Shown in pieces: positions 7,622 to 15,184 of a stretch of 64,000 nucleotides of DNA (within the stretch, counting starts at the first letter, position 1; each line of letters starts with the position of its first letter). Source of the stretch: Bradyrhizobium sp. PSBB068 (GTDB taxonomy: Bacteria > Pseudomonadota > Alphaproteobacteria > Rhizobiales > Xanthobacteraceae); assembly GCA_016839165.1 (NCBI GenBank), contig CP069301.1, positions 68,592 through 132,591 on the forward strand. The letters are read 5' to 3'. The notes beneath the pieces were generated by a model, which was given only the letters and a program-made list of their open reading frames with translations, was not told where the DNA came from and did no database searches. A program made the translations under genes and the position numbers.

Positions 7622-8910
7622 TTAGCATCCACCTTTTGGTCTGTTGAAGGTTCTCGCCGACGAACGTCAAGTACGGCGGTTCGTTTTGCGGATGACGGCG
7701 GCCGGTCCAGCGAACGCGACCAGTTCCGGTAGAAAGCGACGCACGTCATGAGCGCCAAGCCGCCCGCGCTGACCGCGACTTGAGCGGCCAACCCATCCGA
7801 ATACATTTCAAGGATGAAGTGGCCGACGAACGACAGAAAGATACCGACGCAGAACACTTCGAGGGACCGCTGGCCGCAGACGATCAACGGCTGCAGCGCC
7901 GCGGATCGCAGCCCGCTCCAATCGGACGGAACCAGACGAACCACGATGACGGCCACCGCAAGGAAGTGCAGCACCCGGTAAGGCGCGAGGTTCGTCTTGT
8001 CGTTCGGGACGAACCATTCGAGCATGCCGGTCGGCAGAAACGCTGTCGTCTCGAAACGGTCAGCGAGCGTCACGACAGCGGCAAAGACGACGAAAGCGAT
8101 GCTCGCTGCAAGGACGGCACGGGACCGCGCCAGTACCTGCATACGCGCGCGACCGCCCAGGGCCGCCCACGCACCCAGCGTGAACAGAAGCTGCCAGGTG
8201 AACGGATTGAAGTACCAGTCGCCGGAAGGATATGCCGAGAAATTCCAACCGAATAGACGTGCAGACAGGTAGACCGAGATCGAAGCCGCCAACGCCGCAT
8301 TCGGCCACCGCATCATGACGATCAGCAGCGGCGGGAAACCGGCCATCAGAACGATGTAGAGAGGAAGGACATCCAGGTTCAGCGGCTTGAACTTCAGCAT
8401 CAACCCTTGCGTAAGCGTGGCGACCGGCTGCTCGATGAGGCCGGCGACATTGAATTCGTCGAGAAGGTGCGAATGCCCGTAGCGCTGTGCCACGTAGCCG
8501 ATCGCCGCGGCGTAGAAGACGAACAGCAGGACGTGGGCGACGTATAGCTGCCAAACGCGCCGCATCAGCAGAGCCGTTCCGGCGAGCATTCCTTGTGCGG
8601 ATATCCTTCGAGCGTACACGAACGCCGCCGTGTACCCGGAGATGAAGACGAAGATGTCGGCGGCGTCGCTGAAACCGTAGTTTCTCGTCGTCAGCCAAGC
8701 GATCGAGTTGTTGGGGATATGGTCGAGAAATATCGCCCAGTTTGCCAGACCGCGAAACAGGTCGAGACGCAGATCCCGCCCTCGCGGCGAAACGGCCTTG
8801 GAAGCTGGCATCGAACTCTTGATATTGTCCGACGATGCTGGCTCCGACGAAGCCACTGTCGTCGACGGTTCGTCAGGCCGCGATATTCTGACCGGCTGCA
8901 AAGACGGCAT
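7618..8910 (-). CDS. OpgC-domain membrane acyltransferase
   Basis: 430-aa polytopic membrane protein with the OpgC domain (succinyl transfer to osmoregulated periplasmic glucans). About ten hydrophobic segments follow a hydrophilic N-terminus of about 45 residues. The conserved start of the domain reads RDLRLDLFRGLANWAIFLDH and then FGFSDAADIFVFISGY-like sequence (here YGFSDAADIFVFISGYTAAF). It begins 3 bp after the stop of the Csp copper-storage gene and overlaps the cytochrome c start, so it is embedded in the copper operon. Why a glucan-modifying type enzyme should be co-expressed with copper proteins is unclear; envelope modification under metal stress is a guess. Confidence 0.85.
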   Translation of the reverse strand: MPSLQPVRISRPDEPSTTVASSEPASSDNIKSSMPASKAVSPRGRDLRLDLFRGLANWAIFLDHIPNNSIAWLTTRNYGFSDAADIFVFISGYTAAFVYARRISAQGMLAGTALLMRRVWQLYVAHVLLFVFYAAAIGYVAQRYGHSHLLDEFNVAGLIEQPVATLTQGLMLKFKPLNLDVLPLYIVLMAGFPPLLIVMMRWPNAALAASISVYLSARLFGWNFSAYPSGDWYFNPFTWQLLFTLGAWAALGGRARMQVLARSRAVLAASIAFVVFAAVVTLADRFETTAFLPTGMLEWFVPNDKTNLAPYRVLHFLAVAVIVVRLVPSDWSGLRSAALQPLIVCGQRSLEVFCVGIFLSFVGHFILEMYSDGLAAQVAVSAGGLALMTCVAFYRNWSRSLDRPPSSAKRTAVLDVRRREPSTDQKVDAK

Positions 8911-8913
8911 CGA

Positions 8914-9243
8914 TTAGCCTGCCATCGCCCGGCAACTTTCGGCACAACGCGTACATGCCGTCACGCAGTCGTCCATCCCGCCGACGCGCTCGCAGTCCTT
9001 GGCGCATTCGGTGCAGATCTCGGCGCACTCCTCGCAGACGTGCGCATGGTGAGGCGAATTGAGAAGCATGAAGTGCGCCGCAGTTCGGCATATCTCGGCA
9101 CACGCCATCATCAGTCTGATGTGCTTCGGTTCGACGTGCTTCCCGCCGGACTCCAGGCAGTGGGTCATCGCCGTCCCGAGACACATCTGGTAGCAGCGCA
9201 GGCATTCGTCGATGCACGCCTGCATCTCCTTGCTCGTCTTCAT
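8914..9243 (-). CDS. Four-helix-bundle copper-binding protein (Csp-like, DUF326)
   Basis: 109-aa cytosolic-looking protein with about 16 cysteines arranged as CxxxC and CxxC pairs along helices (ACIDECLRCYQMC, CAEICR, VCEECAEICTECAKDCE, CVTACTRCAESC). This is the pattern of Csp copper-storage proteins, which fill a four-helix bundle with Cu(I). ATG 9243 follows GGAGA; an upstream in-frame ATG at 9291 lies within the preceding gene and lacks support. There is no signal peptide, so it resembles the cytosolic Csp3 type. It sits between a multicopper oxidase and OpgC in one transcriptional direction. Confidence 0.9.
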   Translation of the reverse strand: MKTSKEMQACIDECLRCYQMCLGTAMTHCLESGGKHVEPKHIRLMMACAEICRTAAHFMLLNSPHHAHVCEECAEICTECAKDCERVGGMDDCVTACTRCAESCRAMAG

Positions 9244-9271
9244 CTCATTCTCTCCTTTGTTTTCCGTTGGC

Positions 9272-11200
9272 CTACTGGACGTTGAGGACAAGCATCAGGC
9301 CGCCGCCGCCGTGCTGCTCAACGTTGTTGTTGGCTGTGTGATGCGGGATGTGGCAGTGCACCAGCCATTTGCCCGACTTTCGTGCCGTCCAGACCACGTC
9401 GTAGCGCTGCCCGGGACCGACGTTGACTGTGTCCGCCTGGTATCGCGCGCTTTCCTTGAGGTTCACCCCGTCCACGGCTACGACTTCGAACGGTCCGCCG
9501 TGCACATGCATGGGATGCACGAAGTTGTTGTTCGTCCCGATGAAGCGAAGTTTGATGGTCTGTCCGACCTTCATGGCGACCGTGTCGGTCGAGGGGTATG
9601 CCTTGCCGTTGATCGTGAAGTAGTTCGGAAGCGCCCCTTCCATCAGCATCGCCGGATAGGTCAGCCATTCGCGCTTCAGCCACTCCTGTAGCTGGATCGC
9701 GTAATCGAGGTCGGCCTTCACCTCGGCCGAGGGGTCCTTCGGCGCGATCAGCAGCGCCCCGTAGAGCCCGAGCGCCTGCTGGCGGTCCGGATGATCGTGG
9801 CTGTGGTAGAAGTACGTGCCGCTCTGGCCCACGTCGAATTCGTAGGTGTAGGAGCCGCCCGGCGGCACCGGGTCTTGGGTGACGTTGGCCGGCCCGTCCA
9901 TCTCATTCGGGACGATCAGTCCGTGCCAATGAACCGTGGTGCTTTCTGGAAGCGCATTACGGAAGTTGATGCGGACATGATCCCCCTCCGTCACCTGCAG
10001 CCGCGGTCCCGGGACCTGACGATTGTACGCGTAGGCCTCGACCGCCACGTCCGGAAGGATGTTCCATCGGATGATCTCGGCCTTGATGTCGAAGACCTTG
10101 ACCCCGTTCTCGATGCGCGGCGCAAGGACCTTGTCGCCCCTCGCGTCGGGCGCCGCCACGTAAGCGACTTGACGCGGCTTCACGGCGGCCATGTCCTTCA
10201 TAGCCTCGCCGGGCAGATCGAAGGTGTTGATCATCCCCGGCGGCATGATGGAGCCGTCGACGTCGCGGGCGCTGAGACCGAGGTTGACGGAAAACCCCGG
10301 TATCACCATTCCGGAGATCAGAAGGAACGACGTCACGCCGGCGAGCGCCGCCAACTGTGGAGTCGTCGCGTCGCCGCCCATCTGATGGCCCCCGCCAGGG
10401 GACGCTTCGCGGTCGCCCGACTTTTTTGCTTTCTGTTGTCCCCCATGTCCCTCCATGTGGCTCATCTGCTCATCCGACATTTGACCCGTCTCGGACTTCA
10501 TTCCGGACATGTCGCGTTGTTGGCCGGCTGCCTCCGGCCGTTCGGTCATCAGGCCGTGCTTGACCTTCTTCTTCACCATCCAGACGTTGAACGGATAGGC
10601 CGTCGTGAATCCGACCATGACACCGAGAGACATCACGCCCCAGAAGACGAATTCGAGCGGATCCATGGCGCGCATGTCGCGGCCCATCATCAGCAGGCTC
10701 ATCGTCGGCGCCATTCCCGCCATCATCGCGTTCATGCTGATGAATTCCGGCATGAAGCTCTTGCGGACATTTTCCCAATAGGTGCCGCCCATCATCTTCT
10801 TCATGAAGAGGGACTGGAAAATGAACAGACCGAACGAGAAACCGGCAATGTATTCGACGATAAGGTCGATCCACATCGGGAGGCCCAGCAGTGCCGTCAC
10901 GGTCGCCGCCAGAATGATGCCGGTGGCATCCCCCGCAACGCAGTGAATAGTGCTCCCGACGCCCTGCTTCCAGAGGGGCGATGTGAAGTGCTCATGCTCC
11001 CCTGGACGGGGCTCCTTGTCCGCGAGCACGTAGAGCAGCAATCCGAACGGGCCCATGTAGAGGGTGACCAGGATGAAACCCCACTTCATCACCGTCGGCT
11101 CGGGATTGCCGTTGAACTGGTCGAACGCGACGTAGGCCGTAGAGCCCGCCGCGAGGACGAACCATGCGATCAGAAAATAATCGTAGGGAAGTGCGATCAT
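9272..11200 (-). CDS. DUF4396-multicopper oxidase fusion protein
   Basis: 642 aa. Residues 1-215 form a membrane domain of the DUF4396 type, with STIHCVAGDATGIILAA, then FGLFIFQSLFMKKMMGGTYW and FMPEFISMNAMMAGMAPTM. A Met/His-rich linker follows (about 225-275, SGMKSETGQMSDEQMSHMEG). After another membrane segment (about 282-302) comes a periplasmic multicopper oxidase with all copper motifs: HWHG (about 424), YHSHDHPD (about 464), HPMHVHG (about 562), HCHIPHHT (about 615). The last motif has no Cys between its His residues of type HCHxxxHxxxxM/L beyond HCH, as usual. Tethered Cu(I) oxidation is the likely role. The two domains are normally seen as separate genes, making this fusion notable. 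Confidence 0.88.
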   Translation of the reverse strand: MIALPYDYFLIAWFVLAAGSTAYVAFDQFNGNPEPTVMKWGFILVTLYMGPFGLLLYVLADKEPRPGEHEHFTSPLWKQGVGSTIHCVAGDATGIILAATVTALLGLPMWIDLIVEYIAGFSFGLFIFQSLFMKKMMGGTYWENVRKSFMPEFISMNAMMAGMAPTMSLLMMGRDMRAMDPLEFVFWGVMSLGVMVGFTTAYPFNVWMVKKKVKHGLMTERPEAAGQQRDMSGMKSETGQMSDEQMSHMEGHGGQQKAKKSGDREASPGGGHQMGGDATTPQLAALAGVTSFLLISGMVIPGFSVNLGLSARDVDGSIMPPGMINTFDLPGEAMKDMAAVKPRQVAYVAAPDARGDKVLAPRIENGVKVFDIKAEIIRWNILPDVAVEAYAYNRQVPGPRLQVTEGDHVRINFRNALPESTTVHWHGLIVPNEMDGPANVTQDPVPPGGSYTYEFDVGQSGTYFYHSHDHPDRQQALGLYGALLIAPKDPSAEVKADLDYAIQLQEWLKREWLTYPAMLMEGALPNYFTINGKAYPSTDTVAMKVGQTIKLRFIGTNNNFVHPMHVHGGPFEVVAVDGVNLKESARYQADTVNVGPGQRYDVVWTARKSGKWLVHCHIPHHTANNNVEQHGGGGLMLVLNVQ

Positions 11201-11230
11201 GGAGTCCTCGCGGTCAGGTGTTCAGGCTGT

Positions 11231-11560
11231 TCAGCCGCCGTGCTTGCCGATCCAGTCCTTGAGCATGGTCTGCTCTTTGGTCTGATCCTTGACCGTCTTC
11301 TCGGCCATTTCGCGGATCATCGGGTCTTTAGTCTCCTTCAGCACCGTCTGCGACATCTCGATCGCGCCCTGATGGTGAGCGACCATCATCTTCGCCCACG
11401 CCTTCGTAGGGTCGGGATCCATTCCCTTCTTCATGTCGGCATTCATTTTTTCCATGGACTTTGTGTAGGCCGGACCGGCGTCGTCGGCGTACGAAGGCAT
11501 CGATAGCGCAAACAGCACCGCGACAGACGCGGCCGAAATCTTCAGGATGTTTCGTGACAT
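11231..11560 (-). CDS. DUF305 secreted protein
   Basis: 109 aa with signal peptide (cleaved near PSYA-DDAG) and one DUF305 helical domain: MKKGMDPDPTKAWAKMMVAH, then HQGAIEMSQTVLKETKDP, where the MVAHHQGAIEM block is the family hallmark and a likely metal ligand set. DUF305 proteins are frequent in copper and silver resistance loci. ATG 11560 has GGAG 7 bp upstream; ATG 11572 is a weaker alternative. It lies 30 bp upstream of the DUF4396-oxidase gene on the same strand and is probably the first gene of the operon that runs to the cytochrome c gene. Confidence 0.88.
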   Translation of the reverse strand: MSRNILKISAASVAVLFALSMPSYADDAGPAYTKSMEKMNADMKKGMDPDPTKAWAKMMVAHHQGAIEMSQTVLKETKDPMIREMAEKTVKDQTKEQTMLKDWIGKHGG

Positions 11561-11869
11561 CTCATTCTCCATTGTTTGAAAACACATTCGCAAACGGCCG
11601 GCACAAATTGTTGTTCCGCGGATGTGGCGACGACATTTCCGGCTTTGGCGACGAGCGTTTGCACAAGCGCGAGCACGCGTTGTCGACAGGACCTCGCCGG
11701 ACTGAGCATCTTCCATAAGAGTGAATTCATGGCCGACGTGCGCGGCAGACCTCCTGCAATTTCAGGCAACGGCATGTCGCCGCGGCGGGCGGAAAAGCAC
11801 TTTCCGGACAGCCTGGGTATTTGCTAAGCCTGTCGTGCTGCGGCGGCGATGCGAGCTGGGTCGAACCGA
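11561..11869. other. Intergenic region between FkbM and DUF305 genes
   Basis: About 310 bases. I see no convincing coding sequence; short open stretches on both strands have no recognisable composition. It probably carries the promoter of the minus-strand DUF305-oxidase-Csp operon; I could not pick a defined metal-regulated operator by eye. Confidence 0.4.
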
Positions 11870-12856
11870 TCATCGGTACCTCCACGTCGCAGCGAGCAGT
11901 CGCTCTTCCCACAATGCGCTGGAGGTAGCGAAGACATTGTAGCCGACCCACGGATGCCTCTTGATCGAATCCAGCCGCTTGATTCCGTCGAGACGGTTGA
12001 ACCGGCACGCCCTGGGATCGAACACAAATACTCTGAGCGACATCTCTTCGAGGAGGTGACGCGTGATGCCATGCGTCGTGTCGGATCCGTGCTCCTCACA
12101 GATGACCACGCAATCGCGGTGCATCAGCCGTTCCGCGCCGGTCAGCGCTTCGATTTCCACGCCTTCCACATCGAGCTTGACCACCACCGGAAGCGATGCA
12201 TCGACGAGCCCGCCCGCAACCAGGCTGTCCAGCGAAACGACAGTTACGGCGTCCGGCTCGTTTTCGGTCAGCCTGAGGGTCTCCAAGGCTTCATGCCTTG
12301 CGCCCGTGATCCTCACAAAACCGGCCGCCTGTCCACCGACCGCGGCGTTGAGCCATCGGAAACGGTCGCCGTTCAGGAGCGCGTTCGCGCCAAGCCGTTT
12401 CGCGTTTTCCGGAGACGCTTCGATGGCGAGCGTGGGCTGCCTGCCGAAAGGCCGGCTGGACGCCAGCACGGACCAGTAACCGAAGTTCGCCCCGCAGTCG
12501 ACGAAGGAGTACCTGAGGTCTGCCGCGCACCTTAAGAAGGCTTCGATCTCCTCTTCATAATCGTATCTCGGATTAAGCATTCTGCTCCAGTATCCGTCGC
12601 AGAACGGGATGGCGAAGTCGGCATCCTCGTTCAACCGGACGATGATGTCGCGATCGGCAACGACAGTCGCGACCGCCTTGCAACCGTGCCTGTAGCCGCG
12701 ATGTCCGTAAGGTCGCGTGATGACGGATCCGGCCTGAAGGGCCAGCACCGCAACGCGGTCGATCACGCCGGCGCCGCTCAGCCTTCCGCTCTTGCGATCG
12801 AAAGCGAGCGGTCGTTCGGACGCAACTCCGTCAGCCTGGCGCAACGATGCCTCCAT
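11870..12856 (-). CDS. FkbM-family methyltransferase
   Basis: 328 aa, cytosolic SAM-dependent methyltransferase of the FkbM type, usually O-methylating sugars or other small moieties. Motif I is SFVDCGANFGYWSVL (about 115-130), followed by AIEASPENAKRLGANALLNG and VVVKLDVEGVEIEALTGAER, the FkbM acidic motif. It lies between the cusF-like gene and the DUF305 gene on the same strand but separated from both by gaps of about 75 and 310 bp. A surface-polysaccharide methyltransferase in a copper island is unexpected; it may be a passenger, or part of the envelope changes hinted at by OpgC. Confidence 0.85.
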   Translation of the reverse strand: MEASLRQADGVASERPLAFDRKSGRLSGAGVIDRVAVLALQAGSVITRPYGHRGYRHGCKAVATVVADRDIIVRLNEDADFAIPFCDGYWSRMLNPRYDYEEEIEAFLRCAADLRYSFVDCGANFGYWSVLASSRPFGRQPTLAIEASPENAKRLGANALLNGDRFRWLNAAVGGQAAGFVRITGARHEALETLRLTENEPDAVTVVSLDSLVAGGLVDASLPVVVKLDVEGVEIEALTGAERLMHRDCVVICEEHGSDTTHGITRHLLEEMSLRVFVFDPRACRFNRLDGIKRLDSIKRHPWVGYNVFATSSALWEERLLAATWRYR

Positions 12857-12931
12857 CCATTCCCTCCAAGGTCCGCTTCTCGACCCGGTGCCGCCGGCTC
12901 ACGCAGCGCGGCGGCACCGGCCGTTCCGGGG

Positions 12932-13234
12932 TTACTTGCCCTTCTGCATCTTCGTGATCGTGATGCCGGCGGTCGCCCGTTCGGCTTCGAACTGGACCTT
13001 GTCGCCGACCTTGACCTGCTTGAGCATCCCCGGGTCCTGCACCCGGAAGACCATGGTCATGCCGTCTTCGTCCATATCGAGATTCTTGATGGGGCCGTGC
13101 TTCAACGTGATCTTGCCGGCGGTCTCGTCGATCTTCTTCACCTCGCCGTTGACCATGGCGTTCTGGGCGAACGCCGCGGTCGAAATTGTTGCCAAAACGA
13201 CGGCGAAAACTGCTGCTGCAAGTTTGTTCTTCAT
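12932..13234 (-). CDS. CusF-like periplasmic copper-binding protein
   Basis: 100 aa with a signal peptide (cleavage near AFA-QNAM) and a small OB-fold CusF domain: KITLKHGPIKNLDMDEDGMT then MVFRVQDPGML. The His and the two Met of the CusF site (H..MTM) are present. The Trp of E. coli CusF that stacks on Cu(I) is replaced by Met (NLDMDEDGMTM versus the usual NWPxMTM), with one extra residue in the loop. It likely carries Cu(I) to the efflux adaptor. It follows the cupredoxin gene by 25 bp on the same strand. Confidence 0.9.
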   Translation of the reverse strand: MKNKLAAAVFAVVLATISTAAFAQNAMVNGEVKKIDETAGKITLKHGPIKNLDMDEDGMTMVFRVQDPGMLKQVKVGDKVQFEAERATAGITITKMQKGK

Positions 13235-13259
13235 GATGTTTTCCTTGGTTTTGTCGGGA

Positions 13260-13757
13260 TCACTTGACGACGATCGTACCGACCATGCCGGCTTCGCGAT
13301 GACCCGGGATCAGGCACGAATATTCGAACTCTCCGGGCTTGCTGAACTTCCAGACGATCTCGTCGGTCTTCTTGGGGGCAAGCCGCTTGCCGTTCGGGTC
13401 GTCGTGCTCCATGTCGGGGTTCTTCTTCATGGCCTCCGCATGCTTGAGATTTTCGGCGGTCGTCGCCAGGATGAATTCATGGTCGAGTTCACCGTTGTTG
13501 CGGAGCATGAACTTGACCTGCTCGCCCGTCTTGATCTCCAGTTTTGCGGGCATGAACATCATCTTCCCGTCCATCTCGCCCATGGTCACCTGAACGATCC
13601 GGGCGGGCTTCTTGGCATCGCCGGGCTCGCCCGCGGAGAACGTCTCGTCGTGGCTGTGGCTATGTCCGGCCGGACCCTCGCCCGCCCAAACGGCGGTACC
13701 GCCTGCCAGCAGTAAACCCGCGATTGCCGAAGCGACGGCTTGATTGATGGTCTTCAT
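13260..13757 (-). CDS. Periplasmic cupredoxin (plastocyanin/azurin-like)
   Basis: 165 aa with signal peptide (ends near VWA-GEGP), a His-rich stretch GHSHSHDETF at the mature N-terminus and one cupredoxin domain. All type-1 copper ligands are visible: H93 in ELDHEF, C148 in EYSCLIPGH, H153 and M158 in REAGMVG. A Met/Asp/His-rich insertion (AEAMKKNPDMEHDDPNGK) lies between strands. It is likely a periplasmic copper binder or electron carrier for the oxidase encoded 43 bp upstream. Same strand and spacing as its neighbours indicate one operon from the oxidase to cusF. Confidence 0.92.
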   Translation of the reverse strand: MKTINQAVASAIAGLLLAGGTAVWAGEGPAGHSHSHDETFSAGEPGDAKKPARIVQVTMGEMDGKMMFMPAKLEIKTGEQVKFMLRNNGELDHEFILATTAENLKHAEAMKKNPDMEHDDPNGKRLAPKKTDEIVWKFSKPGEFEYSCLIPGHREAGMVGTIVVK

Positions 13758-13800
13758 TAGTCTTCTCCTGTCTGATGTTGAGTTCGAAAAGGCGTCCGGA

Positions 13801-15174
13801 TCACATGCCCTTCATGCCTTTCATTCCTTTCATGCCCTTCATTTGCGTCGTCCCGCCTTCCTCCTTGCCGCCGTTCTGGCGGGGAGCCGCTGAGGCGGGC
13901 GCATCGACTTCGTATGCGACCGTGCCTTGCGGATTTTTGTAGGGACCCGGGTCCTTGTAATCGTCGCGGGCCATTCCTTCCCGGATCTTCATGACGGAGA
14001 ACATGCCGCCCATTTCGATGGGGCCGAACTGGCCGGAGCCCGACATCATCATGAGCGTGTTGTCCGGCATCGGCATCTCCATCTCGCCCATGGCCATTCC
14101 TGTCGAACCCATCACCATCGCGTCCGGAGCAAGCTTGCCGACAGCCTTGGCGAGATCCTTCTTCGACACACCGATCATGTTGCGCATGTCGTGCCCCATC
14201 GAGTTCATGGTGTGGTGCGACTTGTGGCAGTGGAACGCCCAGTCGCCGGGATTGTCAGCGAGCACGTCGAAGGCGCGGACCGCTCCGACGGGAACGTCGG
14301 TCGTCGTCTCCGGCAACTGCGCGCTTTCTGGCACCCAGCCTCCGTCTGTGCAGGTCACCGCGAAGCTGTGCCCGTGGAGATGGATCGGATGGTTGGTCAT
14401 CGTGAGATTTCCGATGCGCACGCGCACCTTGTCCCCGAGGCGGACGGGCAGCGGATCGATGCCGGGAAACACGCGGCTGTTCCAAGTCCACATGTTGAAG
14501 TCGGTCATCTCGTTGACCTTCGGCAGATAGGTGCCGGGATCGATGAGATACGTGCTCATGATGAAGACGAAGTCGCGGTCGACCGGCCGGAAGGTCTGGT
14601 CCCGGGGGTGGACAATGAACATGCCCATCATGCCCATCGCCATCTGCACCATCTCGTCCGAGTGCGGGTGGTACATGAACGTCCCGCTCGTCTTGATCTG
14701 GAATTCGTAGACGAAGGTCTTGCCGGGTTTGATGTGAGGCTGGTTGAGGCCGCCCACCCCGTCCATGCCGTTCGGTACGATCATGCCGTGCCAGTGCACG
14801 GTGGTATGCTCGGGCAGCTTGTTGGTGACGAAGATCCGGACCTTGTCGCCTTCGACCGCCTCGATGGTCGGACCGGGCGATTGCCCGTTGTATCCCCACA
14901 AGTAGGCCTTCATGCCCTCAGCGAACTCGCGCACGACCGGTTCGGCGACGAGATGGAATTCCTTCCAGTCCCCGTTCATCCGCCACGGCAGCGACCATCC
15001 GTTCAACGTCACGACCGGCCGATAGTCCGGACCGGACGTCGGATGCAGCGGCGGCTGCATTACCGCCTTTTCCATGGAGGGCGCTTCCGGAATGTTGGCC
15101 GCCTGCACCCGGCCGCTCACTGCGCTCGCGCTTATCAGCGCGGCCGTTCCGATGAATCCTCTACGCGATAGCAT
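13801..15174 (-). CDS. Tat-exported multicopper oxidase (CopA/CueO-like)
   Basis: 457 aa. The Tat signal SRRGFIGTAALISASAVSG is at the N-terminus. Copper motifs are HWHGMIVPNGMDG (127-), YHPHSDE (168-), HPIHLHGHSF (262-) and HCHKSHHTMNSMGHDM (315-). Beyond the last motif there is a Met-rich region (MVMGSTGMAMGEMEMPMPDN) and the extreme C-terminus ends in a (MKG)n-type tail, both likely Cu(I) sites. It should oxidise periplasmic Cu(I) to Cu(II). It follows the TolC-like gene by 10 bp and precedes the cupredoxin, in one operon. The TGxMYHPH spacing matches CopA-type oxidases better than laccases. Confidence 0.93.
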   Translation of the reverse strand: MLSRRGFIGTAALISASAVSGRVQAANIPEAPSMEKAVMQPPLHPTSGPDYRPVVTLNGWSLPWRMNGDWKEFHLVAEPVVREFAEGMKAYLWGYNGQSPGPTIEAVEGDKVRIFVTNKLPEHTTVHWHGMIVPNGMDGVGGLNQPHIKPGKTFVYEFQIKTSGTFMYHPHSDEMVQMAMGMMGMFIVHPRDQTFRPVDRDFVFIMSTYLIDPGTYLPKVNEMTDFNMWTWNSRVFPGIDPLPVRLGDKVRVRIGNLTMTNHPIHLHGHSFAVTCTDGGWVPESAQLPETTTDVPVGAVRAFDVLADNPGDWAFHCHKSHHTMNSMGHDMRNMIGVSKKDLAKAVGKLAPDAMVMGSTGMAMGEMEMPMPDNTLMMMSGSGQFGPIEMGGMFSVMKIREGMARDDYKDPGPYKNPQGTVAYEVDAPASAAPRQNGGKEEGGTTQMKGMKGMKGMKGM

Positions 15175-15184
15175 GATTGTCTCC

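Noticed and set aside
9791..11506. Plus-strand open frame of 571 codons
   Set aside because: It is antisense to the DUF4396-multicopper oxidase, rich in Arg, His and Val as expected for a shadow frame in GC-rich DNA, and has no ribosome-binding site or family.
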